From positions 2,294,001-2,358,000 of the forward strand of contig OZ244045.1 of the NCBI GenBank assembly GCA_965215295.1: DNA of 64,000 bases. Reading direction: 5' to 3'. Shown piece after piece: positions 34,085 to 41,933 of this stretch; the first letter of the stretch is position 1, and each line of letters starts with the position of its first letter. Both the position numbers and the translations under genes were made by a program. The notes beneath the pieces are model-generated. The model ran no database searches. It had not been told where the DNA came from and saw only the letters and a program-made list of their open reading frames with translations. The stretch comes from HK1 sp965215295. GTDB taxonomy: Bacteria > Pseudomonadota > Gammaproteobacteria > HK1.

Positions 34085-34771
34085 ATGGCGATTTCCTGCA
34101 TCACCTTCGATCTCGACGACACCCTCTGGGAATCGGGCTCCGTGCTCGCGAACGCCGAGGCGAAGCTCTACGACTGGCTGGTGCGCACCTGTCCCGAAAT
34201 CGCGAACGCCCACTCGCACGACGCCCTCGTCGCCCACCGGCGGGCCCACTATGCGTCGATCCCCGAGATCCGCCACGACCTCACCCGCGCCCGCCTCCTG
34301 TGGCTCGAATCGCTGTTGCGGGAGTGGGGGTACGCGGCTGAGCTCGCCCAGGCCGGATTCCGGGTGTTCCGGGAGCACCGCAACGCCGTCACCCTCTTCG
34401 ACGGCGTGACGCACGTACTCGGGAAGCTCGGCGAACGCTACGCGATAGGGGCGATCACCAACGGCAACGCCGACGTGCACCGTATCGGGATCGGACATCA
34501 CTTCGACTTCGTGGTGACGCCGGCCGAAGCGGGAGCGGCGAAGCCCGATTCCACCATCTTCGAGTTCGCCCTGAGTGCGGCCGGCGCGCCGCCGGCGGAC
34601 GTGGTCCACGTGGGCGACGACCCGGTACGCGACGTCGCGGACGCGGCCGCAATCGGGCTGCGCACCGTATGGATGAACCCCGCGGGAAGCCCCTGGCTCG
34701 GAGAGGGACGGCCCGACGCCGAGATCCGCCGCCTCGATTCGCTCATCCCGGTCGTCGACGCCTGGAACTGA
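34085..34771 (+). CDS. HAD-superfamily hydrolase
   Basis: A 228-aa phosphatase-type protein. Motif I is FDLDDTLWE with the nucleophile Asp at 9 and 11, motif II GAITNGN, motif III lysine in AAKPDSTIF, motif IV HVGDDPVRDVADA. The cap is helical (subfamily I, YjjG/GS1-like), so the likely substrates are small phosphorylated metabolites or nucleotides. ATG 34085 has no strong ribosome site. It stands alone. Confidence 0.88.
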   Translation: MAISCITFDLDDTLWESGSVLANAEAKLYDWLVRTCPEIANAHSHDALVAHRRAHYASIPEIRHDLTRARLLWLESLLREWGYAAELAQAGFRVFREHRNAVTLFDGVTHVLGKLGERYAIGAITNGNADVHRIGIGHHFDFVVTPAEAGAAKPDSTIFEFALSAAGAPPADVVHVGDDPVRDVADAAAIGLRTVWMNPAGSPWLGEGRPDAEIRRLDSLIPVVDAWN

Positions 34772-34929
34772 ACCCGGGCCATCCGCCCACCGCCGTATCG
34801 CCCTGCGCCTACACGCGTCGGGACGCCGGTCCGACGCGCGCCCGGCGACCCCCGTCTACGCTCCCCGAGGAGTCCGGGACCGAACGGTCGTGACGGACTC
34901 CCATACCATCAGCCACGAAGGACATCGCC

Positions 34930-35211
34930 ATGAATACGTGGAAGCATCTGGTGACGGCCATAGCGTTCGGACTGTCGAGCCTGACGTTCGCCGCCGAGCC
35001 GGCCGCGCCGGTCGACGTCAACACCGCGAGCCCGCAAGCGCTCGCCGAAGCCATGCACGGGGTCGGCATCAAGCGCGCGCAGGCAATCGTCCGGTACCGG
35101 GAGCAGAACGGCGCGTTCTCCTCCGTCGATCAGCTCGCGCAGGTGCGGGGGATCAGCGTCAACATCGTGGAGCGGAATCGCCACCGCGTGACCGCGAGCG
35201 CCTCGGAGTGA
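34930..35211 (+). CDS. ComEA-like helix-hairpin-helix DNA-binding protein
   Basis: A 93-aa exported protein with a signal peptide (about residues 1-22, cleavage after LTFAA) and one helix-hairpin-helix domain: PVDVNTASPQALAEAMHGVG, then IKRAQAIVRYREQNGAF and VRGISVNIVERNR. In competence it binds incoming double-stranded DNA in the periplasm. The short form without a membrane anchor is common in proteobacteria. A CRISPR-like array follows 100 bases downstream. Confidence 0.9.
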   Translation: MNTWKHLVTAIAFGLSSLTFAAEPAAPVDVNTASPQALAEAMHGVGIKRAQAIVRYREQNGAFSSVDQLAQVRGISVNIVERNRHRVTASASE

Positions 35212-35313
35212 ACCGCCGCCGGGCCGGGGCGCACCGCCGCGCCTCGGCCCGGACTCCCCGCGCGACGAACGGCGCGTTCGACAATGCGCAGGGGGGGGAT
35301 CGTGGAGGTTGCC

Positions 35314-35637
35314 GGATTCCCCGCGCGCGGCGCATGGCACGGCTCCCAGACCGAGGACGGCGGGGACAACCCGGATTCCCCGCGCGCGCGGCGCATGGGG
35401 ATACGGGCGCCGACCCCGCCTACCTGCTCGGCCGGATTCCCCGCGCGCGCGGCGCATGGCGATCGAGAACAGCGCCAGTTGCCGCGAAGGGGGATACCCC
35501 GCGCGCGGTGCATGGACGTTGGCCGGCTTCTTCCCCACCACCTTGCCGTCGGGGACTCCCCGCGCGCGGCGCATGGATCCGCGCGTTCGAGGTGATCGCA
35601 CCCGAGATTGGGGATTCCCCGCGCGCACGGCGCATGG
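35314..35637. CRISPR. Candidate degenerate CRISPR array, six repeats, 61-base period
   Basis: Six copies of a 24-26-base block (ggattccccgcgcgcgcgg then cgcatgg) end at 35337, 35398, 35459, 35515, 35576 and 35637, so spacing is 61, 61, 56, 61, 61. Intervals of about 32-37 bases between them are unrelated in sequence. The core resembles type I-E repeats. Copies vary in the number of CG dinucleotides and in single bases (ggatacc, ggactcc). A weaker relative at 35252 belongs to a 110-base segment that is repeated at 36721-36833. No cas genes are near. Confidence 0.5.
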
Positions 35638-35802
35638 AAGCGGCGACTCGGCGAGCTCGAGCGCAAGGCGCTGACGCAACGACAGGGGGGCGCCGACCGA
35701 CGCCGACCGCCCGGCGCGACGCCGAGACCGCGGCGGCATGGAACGGTAATCATCGTCAGCGACCAGCGCTGGCGGCAGGGGAGGGTTCACGGGAGTGACC
35801 GG

Positions 35803-35988
35803 ATGACGGACAAGAAGTCGCCGCCCGAGAGGCGGCAGAGAAAACACCAGGCGGCGCTGCGGACCGGAAAGAGGCGCGATGTCGATATCGCCACCTGCGC
35901 CGATCAGCCCGACGCGATCAGTGATACGCTCGTTCCACCCTCGAAGCCGAAACCGGAGCCGAAAGATGGCGACGACGAGCCAGACTGA
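35803..35988 (+). CDS. Small basic/acidic protein, partner of the SLATT-like gene
   Basis: A 61-aa reading frame starting at ATG 35803 with MTDKKSPPERRQRKHQAALR and ending in an acidic stretch, PKPEPKDGDDEPD. GGGAGTGA lies just upstream. It overlaps the start of the two-TM gene by 23 bases, the arrangement of a coupled pair. No domain is recognised. It lies between two blocks of CRISPR-like repeats. Confidence 0.5.
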   Translation: MTDKKSPPERRQRKHQAALRTGKRRDVDIATCADQPDAISDTLVPPSKPKPEPKDGDDEPD

Positions 35989-36508
35989 TCCGCATTGGAC
36001 GCTGCTGTGGGGAGTGCGCCGCTCGATCCGCTACCACCGCCGGCGCGAGCGGTGGCTGGACACGGTGGACAGAGCGTGCGCGTTCGCCATCGCCGTCTTC
36101 GGCGCGAGCGCCCTCGCGTCGCTGCTGACGGGCATCAACCCGGCACTGCTGACGGTGGCGGCGGCGATCACCGCAGCCGCCGGGGCGCTGCAGCTCGCGT
36201 TCGGGCCTGCGCGGCAGGCTCGCCTGCACAGCAACCTGGCCCGGGACTTCGTCGATCTCGAGCGCGCCATGGCGCGCGCCGGGGAGGACCTGCCGGAGCA
36301 CGAGCGGCGCGAGCTCGAGGCGCGTCGTCTGGAGATCGAGTCTCGCGAGCCGCCGGTGCTCCGGGTGCTCGACGCGATGTGCCACGACGAGCTCGCGACC
36401 GCACTCGGCATCGACGACCCGAAGGTGCGTGCGCAACCGCGCTGGTACCAGCGCTGGCTCGCGAACGTCGTGGACGTGGGCGCACACCGGCTGGGCGGCC
36501 AAGCCTGA
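35966..36508 (+). CDS. Two-transmembrane SLATT-like protein
   Basis: From ATG 35966 the product is 180 aa. A basic N-terminal helix (RSIRYHRRRERWLDTVDRA) leads into two adjacent hydrophobic helices, AFAIAVFGASALASLLTG and LLTVAAAITAAAGALQLAFG, then RQARLHSNLARDFVDLERAM and a charged helical C-terminus. This layout matches the SLATT 2-TM domain found as a membrane effector in nucleotide-signalling defence operons, but no SMODS/SLOG partner is adjacent. The small upstream frame may be its regulator. Family assignment is from pattern only. Confidence 0.6.
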   Translation: MATTSQTDPHWTLLWGVRRSIRYHRRRERWLDTVDRACAFAIAVFGASALASLLTGINPALLTVAAAITAAAGALQLAFGPARQARLHSNLARDFVDLERAMARAGEDLPEHERRELEARRLEIESREPPVLRVLDAMCHDELATALGIDDPKVRAQPRWYQRWLANVVDVGAHRLGGQA

Positions 36509-36513
36509 CAGGG

Positions 36514-36833
36514 CGATACCGCCCCCTCCGCGGTGGGGACCACATCCCGCAAGGGTGGCTCACCACACCTTCGCGCATGAACGGGTGATCCACGGGCAGG
36601 ACGATGCCGTCCCAGGATTCCCCCCGCGCGCGGCGCATGACCCCAGCTCGCCGGGATTCGGGGGACTGTCGAGACGGATTCCCCGCGCGCGGCGCATGGA
36701 AACCTGCTCCGGGGTCAGTCGGGGCGCACCGCCACGCCTCGGCCCGGACTCCCCGCGCGACGAACGGCGCGTTCGACAACGCACAGGGCGGGATCGTGGA
36801 GGTTGCCGGATTCCCCACGCGCGCGGTGCATGG
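36514..36833. CRISPR. Second block of CRISPR-like repeats, with a duplicated segment
   Basis: Copies of the ggattccccgcgcgcgg..gcatgg block lie at 36615-36640, 36676-36699 and 36808-36833, with a divergent copy (ggactccccgcgcgacg) at 36746. A further possible relative of the 31650 repeat (gataccgccccctccgcgg) lies at about 36515. Bases 36721-36833 repeat the segment at 35228-35337, including its spacer-like interval. The flank after 36833 repeats the flank after 36699 (aacctgctccggggtcagtc) and runs into the 3' end of murU. Confidence 0.42.
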
Positions 36834-36848
36834 AAACCTGCTCCGGGG

Positions 36849-37550
36849 TCAGTCGGGGCGCACCGCCGCGCCTCGGCCCGGACCCCTCGCGCGCAGCCTG
36901 CGATCGAGTGCTTCGAGCCGCTCCGGAGTGCCCACGTCGAGCCACTCTCCCCGGTGGTGCTCGCCGCTGAGCGTCCCGGCTTCGATCGCGTCGCGCAGCA
37001 CCGCGACGAGCGGGTATTCCGCTTCCGCGCGGCCCGCGAACAACCGGGGGTGGTAGCAGCCGATCCCGCTGAACGTGAGCCGGCCGCGCGCCGCCTCGAT
37101 CACGCGCCCGTCGGGAGCGAGAGCGAAGTCGCCGCCGGGGTGGTGCGCGGGATTGTCGACGAGCACGATGTGCGCATCGCCCGCTCCCGCGCCTCGCAGC
37201 CTCTCCAGGGGATAGTCGCTCCATGCGTCGGAGTTGACGACGGCGAATCGCTCCTCTCCGAGCAACGGCAGCGCTCGGCCGATACCTCCGCCGGTGTCGA
37301 GCGCGCCTTCGGGCTCGCGCGAATACCGGACGCGCACACCGTACGCGGAGCCGTCGCCGAGTCGCGTCGCAATCCGCTCGCCGAGCCACGCGAGGTTGAC
37401 GACGACGTCCCGGTAGCCGGCGCCGGCGAGCCGCAGGATCTGGTGCTCGATGAGCGGCCGGCCGCCGACTTCGAGCAACGGCTTCGGAACGCGATCCGTG
37501 AGGGCGCCCATGCGCTCGCCCCTGCCCGCGGCGAGGATCATGGCCTTCAT
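36849..37550 (-). CDS. murU: N-acetylmuramate-1-phosphate uridylyltransferase-like nucleotidyltransferase
   Basis: A 233-aa sugar-1-phosphate nucleotidyltransferase with the signature KAMILAAGRGERMG at the N-terminus, PKPLLEVGGRPLIEHQI, the metal-binding NSDAWSDY and a late GEWLDVGTPERL. It overlaps amgK by four bases (ATGA, 37547-37550), the diagnostic pairing for peptidoglycan recycling that bypasses MurA: AmgK makes MurNAc-1-P and MurU makes UDP-MurNAc. The last 16 or so codons lie in duplicated DNA shared with the CRISPR-like repeats, so the C-terminus may be recently altered. Confidence 0.88.
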   Translation of the reverse strand: MKAMILAAGRGERMGALTDRVPKPLLEVGGRPLIEHQILRLAGAGYRDVVVNLAWLGERIATRLGDGSAYGVRVRYSREPEGALDTGGGIGRALPLLGEERFAVVNSDAWSDYPLERLRGAGAGDAHIVLVDNPAHHPGGDFALAPDGRVIEAARGRLTFSGIGCYHPRLFAGRAEAEYPLVAVLRDAIEAGTLSGEHHRGEWLDVGTPERLEALDRRLRARGPGRGAAVRPD

Positions 37551-38596
37551 CGGCGCCGCCCGCCCCGCGCGTCGGCCGGGACCCCGCACCGGGAGGCGCG
37601 TATCCGGCGCACGATGTCGAACTCTTCCAGTATCCGGACGACCGCTTCGGTCTCCGGGTAGCGCGGCGCGACCTCAGCGAGGTACGCGAGCGTGAGAGGC
37701 AGGTCGTCCAGATAGCGCGACTTGCCGTCACGATGCCACAGCCTCGCGAAGATTCCGGCGACCTTCAGGTGGCGCTGGACGCCGGTGAGGTCGAACCAGC
37801 GGCGAAACCGCTCCCGGCCGGCCTCGACCAGACCGCGCGCCACGACGCGGTCGTGGCAGGCATCGACCCAGCCGGTGACGCGCTCCTCCGGCCATCGCAC
37901 GTAGACGTCCCGCAGCAGGCTGACGAGGTCGTAGGCGATCGGCCCGGCCACCGCGTCCTGGAAGTCGATCACTCCCGGGTTGCGGCGATCCAGGTGCATG
38001 AGGTTGCGCGAGTGGTAGTCGCGATGGACGAACACCCGGGGCTGTTCCCGGCAGACCCGGACGAGCGCTTCGAACGCGGCGTCGAGCGCGAGCGCGTGCG
38101 CCCCGTCGAGCTCGATCCCGAGGTGGCGGGAGAGGAACCATCGCGGGAAGAGGTCCAGCTCGTCGCGCAGCTTGCGTTCATCGTACGCGGGCACCTGGTC
38201 GCGGTGGATGCGGCACTGCATGTCGAGTAGCGCCGTGAACGCGTCCGCGTAGAGCGCGTCGGCGTTGGCTTCGTCGATCACGTCGAGATAGCAGCGCGAA
38301 CCGAGGTCGTCCAGCAGCAGGAAGCCCCGCTCCATGTCCGCCGCGTGGAGCCTCGGCGCGTTGACGCCGGCGCCGCGCAGCAGGCCCAGCACCGAGACGA
38401 ACGGCCGGCAGTCTTCCATCGGCGGCGGCGCATCCATCGCGACCCGCGTCCACGAGCCGGTGCGCACCCGGAAATAGCGCCGGAAGCTCGCGTCTTCGGA
38501 TGCGGGCTCCAGGCGAAAGGCGGAGGTGACGAGCGTGTCGCGCAGCCACGCGGCGAGCGCCGCGCGGCGCATGTCGTGTCCGTCCGAATCCGCCAT
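37547..38596 (-). CDS. amgK: N-acetylmuramate/N-acetylglucosamine kinase AmgK (aminoglycoside phosphotransferase family)
   Basis: A 349-aa cytosolic kinase of the aminoglycoside phosphotransferase fold. Visible are FLLLDDLGSRCYLD, the catalytic loop VFVHRDYHSRNLMHL and the metal-binding GVIDFQDAVAGP, in the order and spacing of AmgK. It phosphorylates the anomeric carbon of MurNAc or GlcNAc and is translated ahead of murU. The gene pair confers intrinsic fosfomycin tolerance in species where it has been studied. The C-terminal 20 residues are basic and untypical. Confidence 0.9.
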   Translation of the reverse strand: MADSDGHDMRRAALAAWLRDTLVTSAFRLEPASEDASFRRYFRVRTGSWTRVAMDAPPPMEDCRPFVSVLGLLRGAGVNAPRLHAADMERGFLLLDDLGSRCYLDVIDEANADALYADAFTALLDMQCRIHRDQVPAYDERKLRDELDLFPRWFLSRHLGIELDGAHALALDAAFEALVRVCREQPRVFVHRDYHSRNLMHLDRRNPGVIDFQDAVAGPIAYDLVSLLRDVYVRWPEERVTGWVDACHDRVVARGLVEAGRERFRRWFDLTGVQRHLKVAGIFARLWHRDGKSRYLDDLPLTLAYLAEVAPRYPETEAVVRILEEFDIVRRIRASRCGVPADARGGRRR

Positions 38597-38614
38597 CCAG
38601 AGCAGTCTACGGGG

Positions 38615-39655
38615 TCATGCGGAGCCGGGCACCGCCTGGAGCACCGGCGTGAGCGGCTCCGCGCGGACCCGGACCCGCTCCTCCTCGATGACGTGTCCGA
38701 GCAGCCGCGTCAGGGCATGCACCGCGTCGATGCTCGGAGTCGGGGTCCCGGTGAGCCGGCCCAGCTCCGCCACCGCGCCGATGAGCGCCTCCGTCTCCAG
38801 CGCCTTGCCGGACTCCGCGTCCTGCAGCATCGACGTCTTGTGCCTGCCGACCCGCTCCGCCCCCGCGATCCGCTTCTCGAGCGGCACCCGGAACGAGATG
38901 CCGAGCTTGCCCGCGACATCCTGCGCCTCGGTCATCATGCGCGCCGCGAGGTCGCGCGAGGGCGGGAACCGGCAGATGTCGACCAGGGTCGCGTGGGTGA
39001 GCGCGCTGATCGGATTGAACGAGAGGTTGCCCCACGCCTTGAGCCAGATCTCCGCACGGATGTTCTCCAGCACCGGCGCCTTGAACCCCGCCCGTTGCAG
39101 TGTTTCCGACAGTGCGTTCACCCGTTCCGTGACCGAGCCGTCGAGCTCGCCGACCGGGAATCGGGAGCCCTCGATGTGGCGAATCCGGCCCGGCGCGGTG
39201 ATCTCGGCCGCGGGGTAGGCGATGCAGCCGATGATCCGCTCCGGCGCGATCGCGGCCGCGATCGCCCCGCCCGGATCGAGGGAGTCGAGCGCCGTCCCGT
39301 CGAGCGGCCCGCCGTGGCGCTGGAAGTACCACCACGGGATCCCGTTCTGGGTCGTCAGCACGATGGTGTCCGGGCCGAACAGGGCGGGAAGATCGCCGGC
39401 GATGGGGGGGATCTGGTGCGCCTTGACCCCGAGGATCACCAGGTCCTGGGGACCGCATTCCTTCAGGCCGTCGGTGGCGGCGACGTCCGGGGCGTGAACG
39501 ACGGCCCCGTCGTTCATCGTCACCTCGAGGCCGCCGGCGCGGATCGCATCGAGATGAGCCCCTCGCGCGACGAGGGTGACGTCCTCGCCCGCCGCGGCGA
39601 GCCTTGCGCCGAGCAGTCCGCCGATGGCTCCCGCCCCCACCACGCAAATTTTCAT
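38615..39655 (-). CDS. panE: 2-dehydropantoate 2-reductase (ketopantoate reductase) family
   Basis: Reduces ketopantoate to pantoate with NADPH for coenzyme A synthesis, or an analogous 2-keto acid. The 346-aa protein starts MKICVVGAGAIGGLLGARL (NADP fold) and has VKAHQ, TTQNGIPWWYF, and IWLKAWGNLSFNPISALT with the catalytic lysine and asparagine. This group often occurs as PanE paralogues in catabolic clusters. Here it sits beside pobA rather than other pan genes, so a catabolic substrate is possible. Confidence 0.82.
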   Translation of the reverse strand: MKICVVGAGAIGGLLGARLAAAGEDVTLVARGAHLDAIRAGGLEVTMNDGAVVHAPDVAATDGLKECGPQDLVILGVKAHQIPPIAGDLPALFGPDTIVLTTQNGIPWWYFQRHGGPLDGTALDSLDPGGAIAAAIAPERIIGCIAYPAAEITAPGRIRHIEGSRFPVGELDGSVTERVNALSETLQRAGFKAPVLENIRAEIWLKAWGNLSFNPISALTHATLVDICRFPPSRDLAARMMTEAQDVAGKLGISFRVPLEKRIAGAERVGRHKTSMLQDAESGKALETEALIGAVAELGRLTGTPTPSIDAVHALTRLLGHVIEEERVRVRAEPLTPVLQAVPGSA

Positions 39656-39970
39656 GGCGCCCTCCTCCTGCGCAACCGGTCCGGCCCGCGTGTGGCGCCG
39701 ACCTCGGTCGTCGGCATCACGAGCATTTGCGCTACCCGATCAATTCACCCGTATGCATCGAATTTGTCAATGACCGGCCCGGCCGCGTCCACGAATCCGC
39801 CGGGAGCGGATCCGGCCGCCTGCGGGGGCCGCTGCGGGGGTGCATCGAGGGCGCCGCGCGCACGCAGCGGCCCCGGTCGCCGGCGGGGGACGCGCCAGGG
39901 ACGCCGCGCCACCGCGCGGCCGAGCCCGCCGGACCTGCGTCCGCAGCAGGGAACCTGAGAGAAATGCGGG
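39656..39970. other. Gap between panE-like and pobA genes
   Basis: About 315 bases between two leftward genes. An AT-rich patch near 39740-39775 (tcaattcacccgtatgcatcg) probably holds the promoter of the panE-like gene. I see no gene, repeat or clear terminator. Confidence 0.35.
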
Positions 39971-41140
39971 TCAGTACGGCAGTCCCACGTAGTTCTCGGC
40001 CAGCGCGGTCATCGCCGCTTTCGAGTGGACGAGGTAGTCCAGCTCGGCAAGCTGGATGCGCTCCGCGAACGCACCCTGCTCCGGGAACCGGTGGAGCAGC
40101 GTGGTCATCCACCAAGAGAACCGCTCCGCCTTCCACACGCGCCGCAGGCAGTTGTCGGAGTAGGCGTCCATCGGTCCCGTGTCGCCGGACCCGTACCAGG
40201 CGACGAAGGCGCGCGCAAGGTAGTGGACGTCCGAGGCGGCGAGATTCAGCCCCTTCGCTCCCGTCGGCGGCACGATGTGGGCGGCGTCGCCGGCGAGGAA
40301 CAGGCGCCCGTGGCGCATGGGCTCGGCCACGAAGCTCCTGAGCGGCGCGATGCTCTTCTCGATCGACGGGCCGGTGATCAGCGCCCGGGCCATCTCGTCG
40401 GGCAGGCGGCGACGCAGCTCGTCCCAGAACCGGTCGTCCGGCCACTCGTCGATGTCGTCGTCGAGCGGGCACTGGACGTAGTACCGGCTCAGCGTCTTCG
40501 AACGCATGCTGCACAGCGCGAAGCCGCGTTCGTGGTGGTTGTAGGTCACTTCGGACGTGACCGGCGGCGTGCGCGACAGCACGCCCAGCCAGCCGAACGG
40601 ATAGACCTTCTCGCAGGTGCGCAGGACGTCCGCCGGGATCGTCTTGCGGCTCACCCCGTGGAAGCCGTCACAGCCGGCGATGAAGTCGCAGTCGATCCGA
40701 TGGACGTCGTCGCCCTTGCGATACGTCAGCCAGGGCGCGTCGGTCTCGACGCCGTGGGGCGTCACGTCTTCGGCATCGGGGATGATGGCGCCGCCCATGG
40801 CGTCCCGCGCCTCGAAGAGGTCGCGGGTGATCTCGGTCTGGCCATAGACGGTGACGCACGCTCCGGTCAGCGCCCTGAAGTCGATCCGGTGGCGCCGCCC
40901 GCCGAACGCGATGCCGATTCCCTCGTGGACCTGCGCCTCCCGATCCATTCGTCCATGCACCCGCGCTTGGCGGAGCAAGGCGACCGCGCCCTGCTCGATG
41001 ACCCCGGCGCGTATCCGGCCGAGGACGTAGTCGCGGCTCTGCCTCTCGAGGACGACGCTCTCGATTCCCTGAAGATGAAGAAGCTGCGACAGCAGGAGAC
41101 CGGCGGGGCCGGAGCCGATGATTCCCACCTGTGTTCTCAC
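39971..41140 (-). CDS. pobA: 4-hydroxybenzoate 3-monooxygenase
   Basis: FAD- and NADPH-dependent hydroxylase that turns 4-hydroxybenzoate into protocatechuate. The 389-aa product has the FAD motif GIIGSGPAGLLLSQLL, the early R..AGVIEQG segment, GCDGFHGVSR, and the second FAD motif LAGDAAHIVPPTGAKGLNLA, nearly identical to the textbook enzyme in order and length. Its product feeds the ligABCIKJ cluster 18 kb away. A MarR-type regulator lies just upstream on the same strand, separated by a 23-base minisatellite. Confidence 0.95.
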   Translation of the reverse strand: MRTQVGIIGSGPAGLLLSQLLHLQGIESVVLERQSRDYVLGRIRAGVIEQGAVALLRQARVHGRMDREAQVHEGIGIAFGGRRHRIDFRALTGACVTVYGQTEITRDLFEARDAMGGAIIPDAEDVTPHGVETDAPWLTYRKGDDVHRIDCDFIAGCDGFHGVSRKTIPADVLRTCEKVYPFGWLGVLSRTPPVTSEVTYNHHERGFALCSMRSKTLSRYYVQCPLDDDIDEWPDDRFWDELRRRLPDEMARALITGPSIEKSIAPLRSFVAEPMRHGRLFLAGDAAHIVPPTGAKGLNLAASDVHYLARAFVAWYGSGDTGPMDAYSDNCLRRVWKAERFSWWMTTLLHRFPEQGAFAERIQLAELDYLVHSKAAMTALAENYVGLPY

Positions 41141-41200
41141 GCGAAGCTCCTCCCTCGCAGAGGCCCGAACCGATCATCGCCGATCACCGGAGCAACGAAT

Positions 41201-41315
41201 TTCTCCGACCACCGGCTGCCTGCTCCTCCGACCACCGGCTACCTGTTTCTCCGACCACCGGCTACCTGTTTCTCCGACCACCGGCTACCTGTTCCTCCGA
41301 CCGCCGGCTACCTGT
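41201..41315. repeat. Minisatellite, 23-base unit x 5
   Basis: Five copies of ttctccgaccaccggctacc plus tgt with one or two changes each, between marR and pobA. The period is not a multiple of three and there is no gene. Confidence 0.9.
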
Positions 41316-41362
41316 CGATACCGGGACATTCCGGGAGCCACACCAACCCGGCCCAGCCCGGC

Positions 41363-41881
41363 CTACTTCGGCGGTGTTCTTTCGAGCAGGTGTCGCAGGT
41401 CCGCGACGAGGCCTTCGATGCTCTCCCGGTCGAGGCCGCTCAGCCACTCGCGCTCGCGGGCGTGCTGGCCCTCGAACGCCTTGCGGATGCGCCGGCGCCC
41501 CTTCGCGGTGACCTCCACCGTCACCACCCGCCGGTCCGACGACCGCCGCCGGCGCCGGATCATCGCATCACGCTCGAGGGTGTTGAGGGTGCTCGACACG
41601 GTGGCCCTCGAAACCGCGCACAGGCGGGCCAGCTCCCGCGGCTCGACTTCCTTCCGGACCCAGGTGCAGAACAGCACCCGGAAGCCCGCCCAGCTCATGC
41701 CGAGGGGGCGGTGGACGTTGGACTCGAAGTCCTGCATCAGGCGGTTCGCGGCCCGGAACAGGTCGAAGGTGGCGGAGAAGACCGACGGCTCGACACTCAC
41801 GCCCTCTTCCGCGAGCCGGGCCAGCACGCGGCTCTCGAAGGCCGCCCCGCTCAAGGGATTCCGGCTCGTTGACATGGGCAT
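41363..41881 (-). CDS. MarR family transcriptional regulator (HpaR/HpcR-like by context)
   Basis: A 172-aa winged-helix protein. The DNA-binding helices lie in ARLCAVSRATVSSTLNTLER and the wing in RRRRRSSDRRVVTVEVTAKG. It is divergent from hpaB with only 52 bases between them, which hold an inverted repeat. That position is typical of HpaR-type repressors of the homoprotocatechuate genes; pobA downstream on its own strand could also be a target. The aromatic effector is not determinable from sequence. Confidence 0.85.
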   Translation of the reverse strand: MPMSTSRNPLSGAAFESRVLARLAEEGVSVEPSVFSATFDLFRAANRLMQDFESNVHRPLGMSWAGFRVLFCTWVRKEVEPRELARLCAVSRATVSSTLNTLERDAMIRRRRRSSDRRVVTVEVTAKGRRRIRKAFEGQHAREREWLSGLDRESIEGLVADLRHLLERTPPK

Positions 41882-41905
41882 CGCGCCCTATTAGTGTGAC
41901 CCGAG

Positions 41906-41925
41906 ATGATCAGAGATCGAATCAT
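41906..41925. promoter_or_regulatory. Putative MarR operator in the marR-hpaB divergent gap
   Basis: ATGAT (41906-41910) and ATCAT (41921-41925) form an inverted repeat with a 10-base spacer inside the only AT-rich stretch of the 52-base gap, the usual place and size for a MarR dimer site controlling both directions. Confidence 0.4.
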
Positions 41926-41933
41926 AAACCGAA

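Noticed and set aside
35284..35595. Frames with repeated SPRARRMG-type peptides
   Set aside because: These peptides are translations of the CRISPR-like repeats, a well-known source of false genes.
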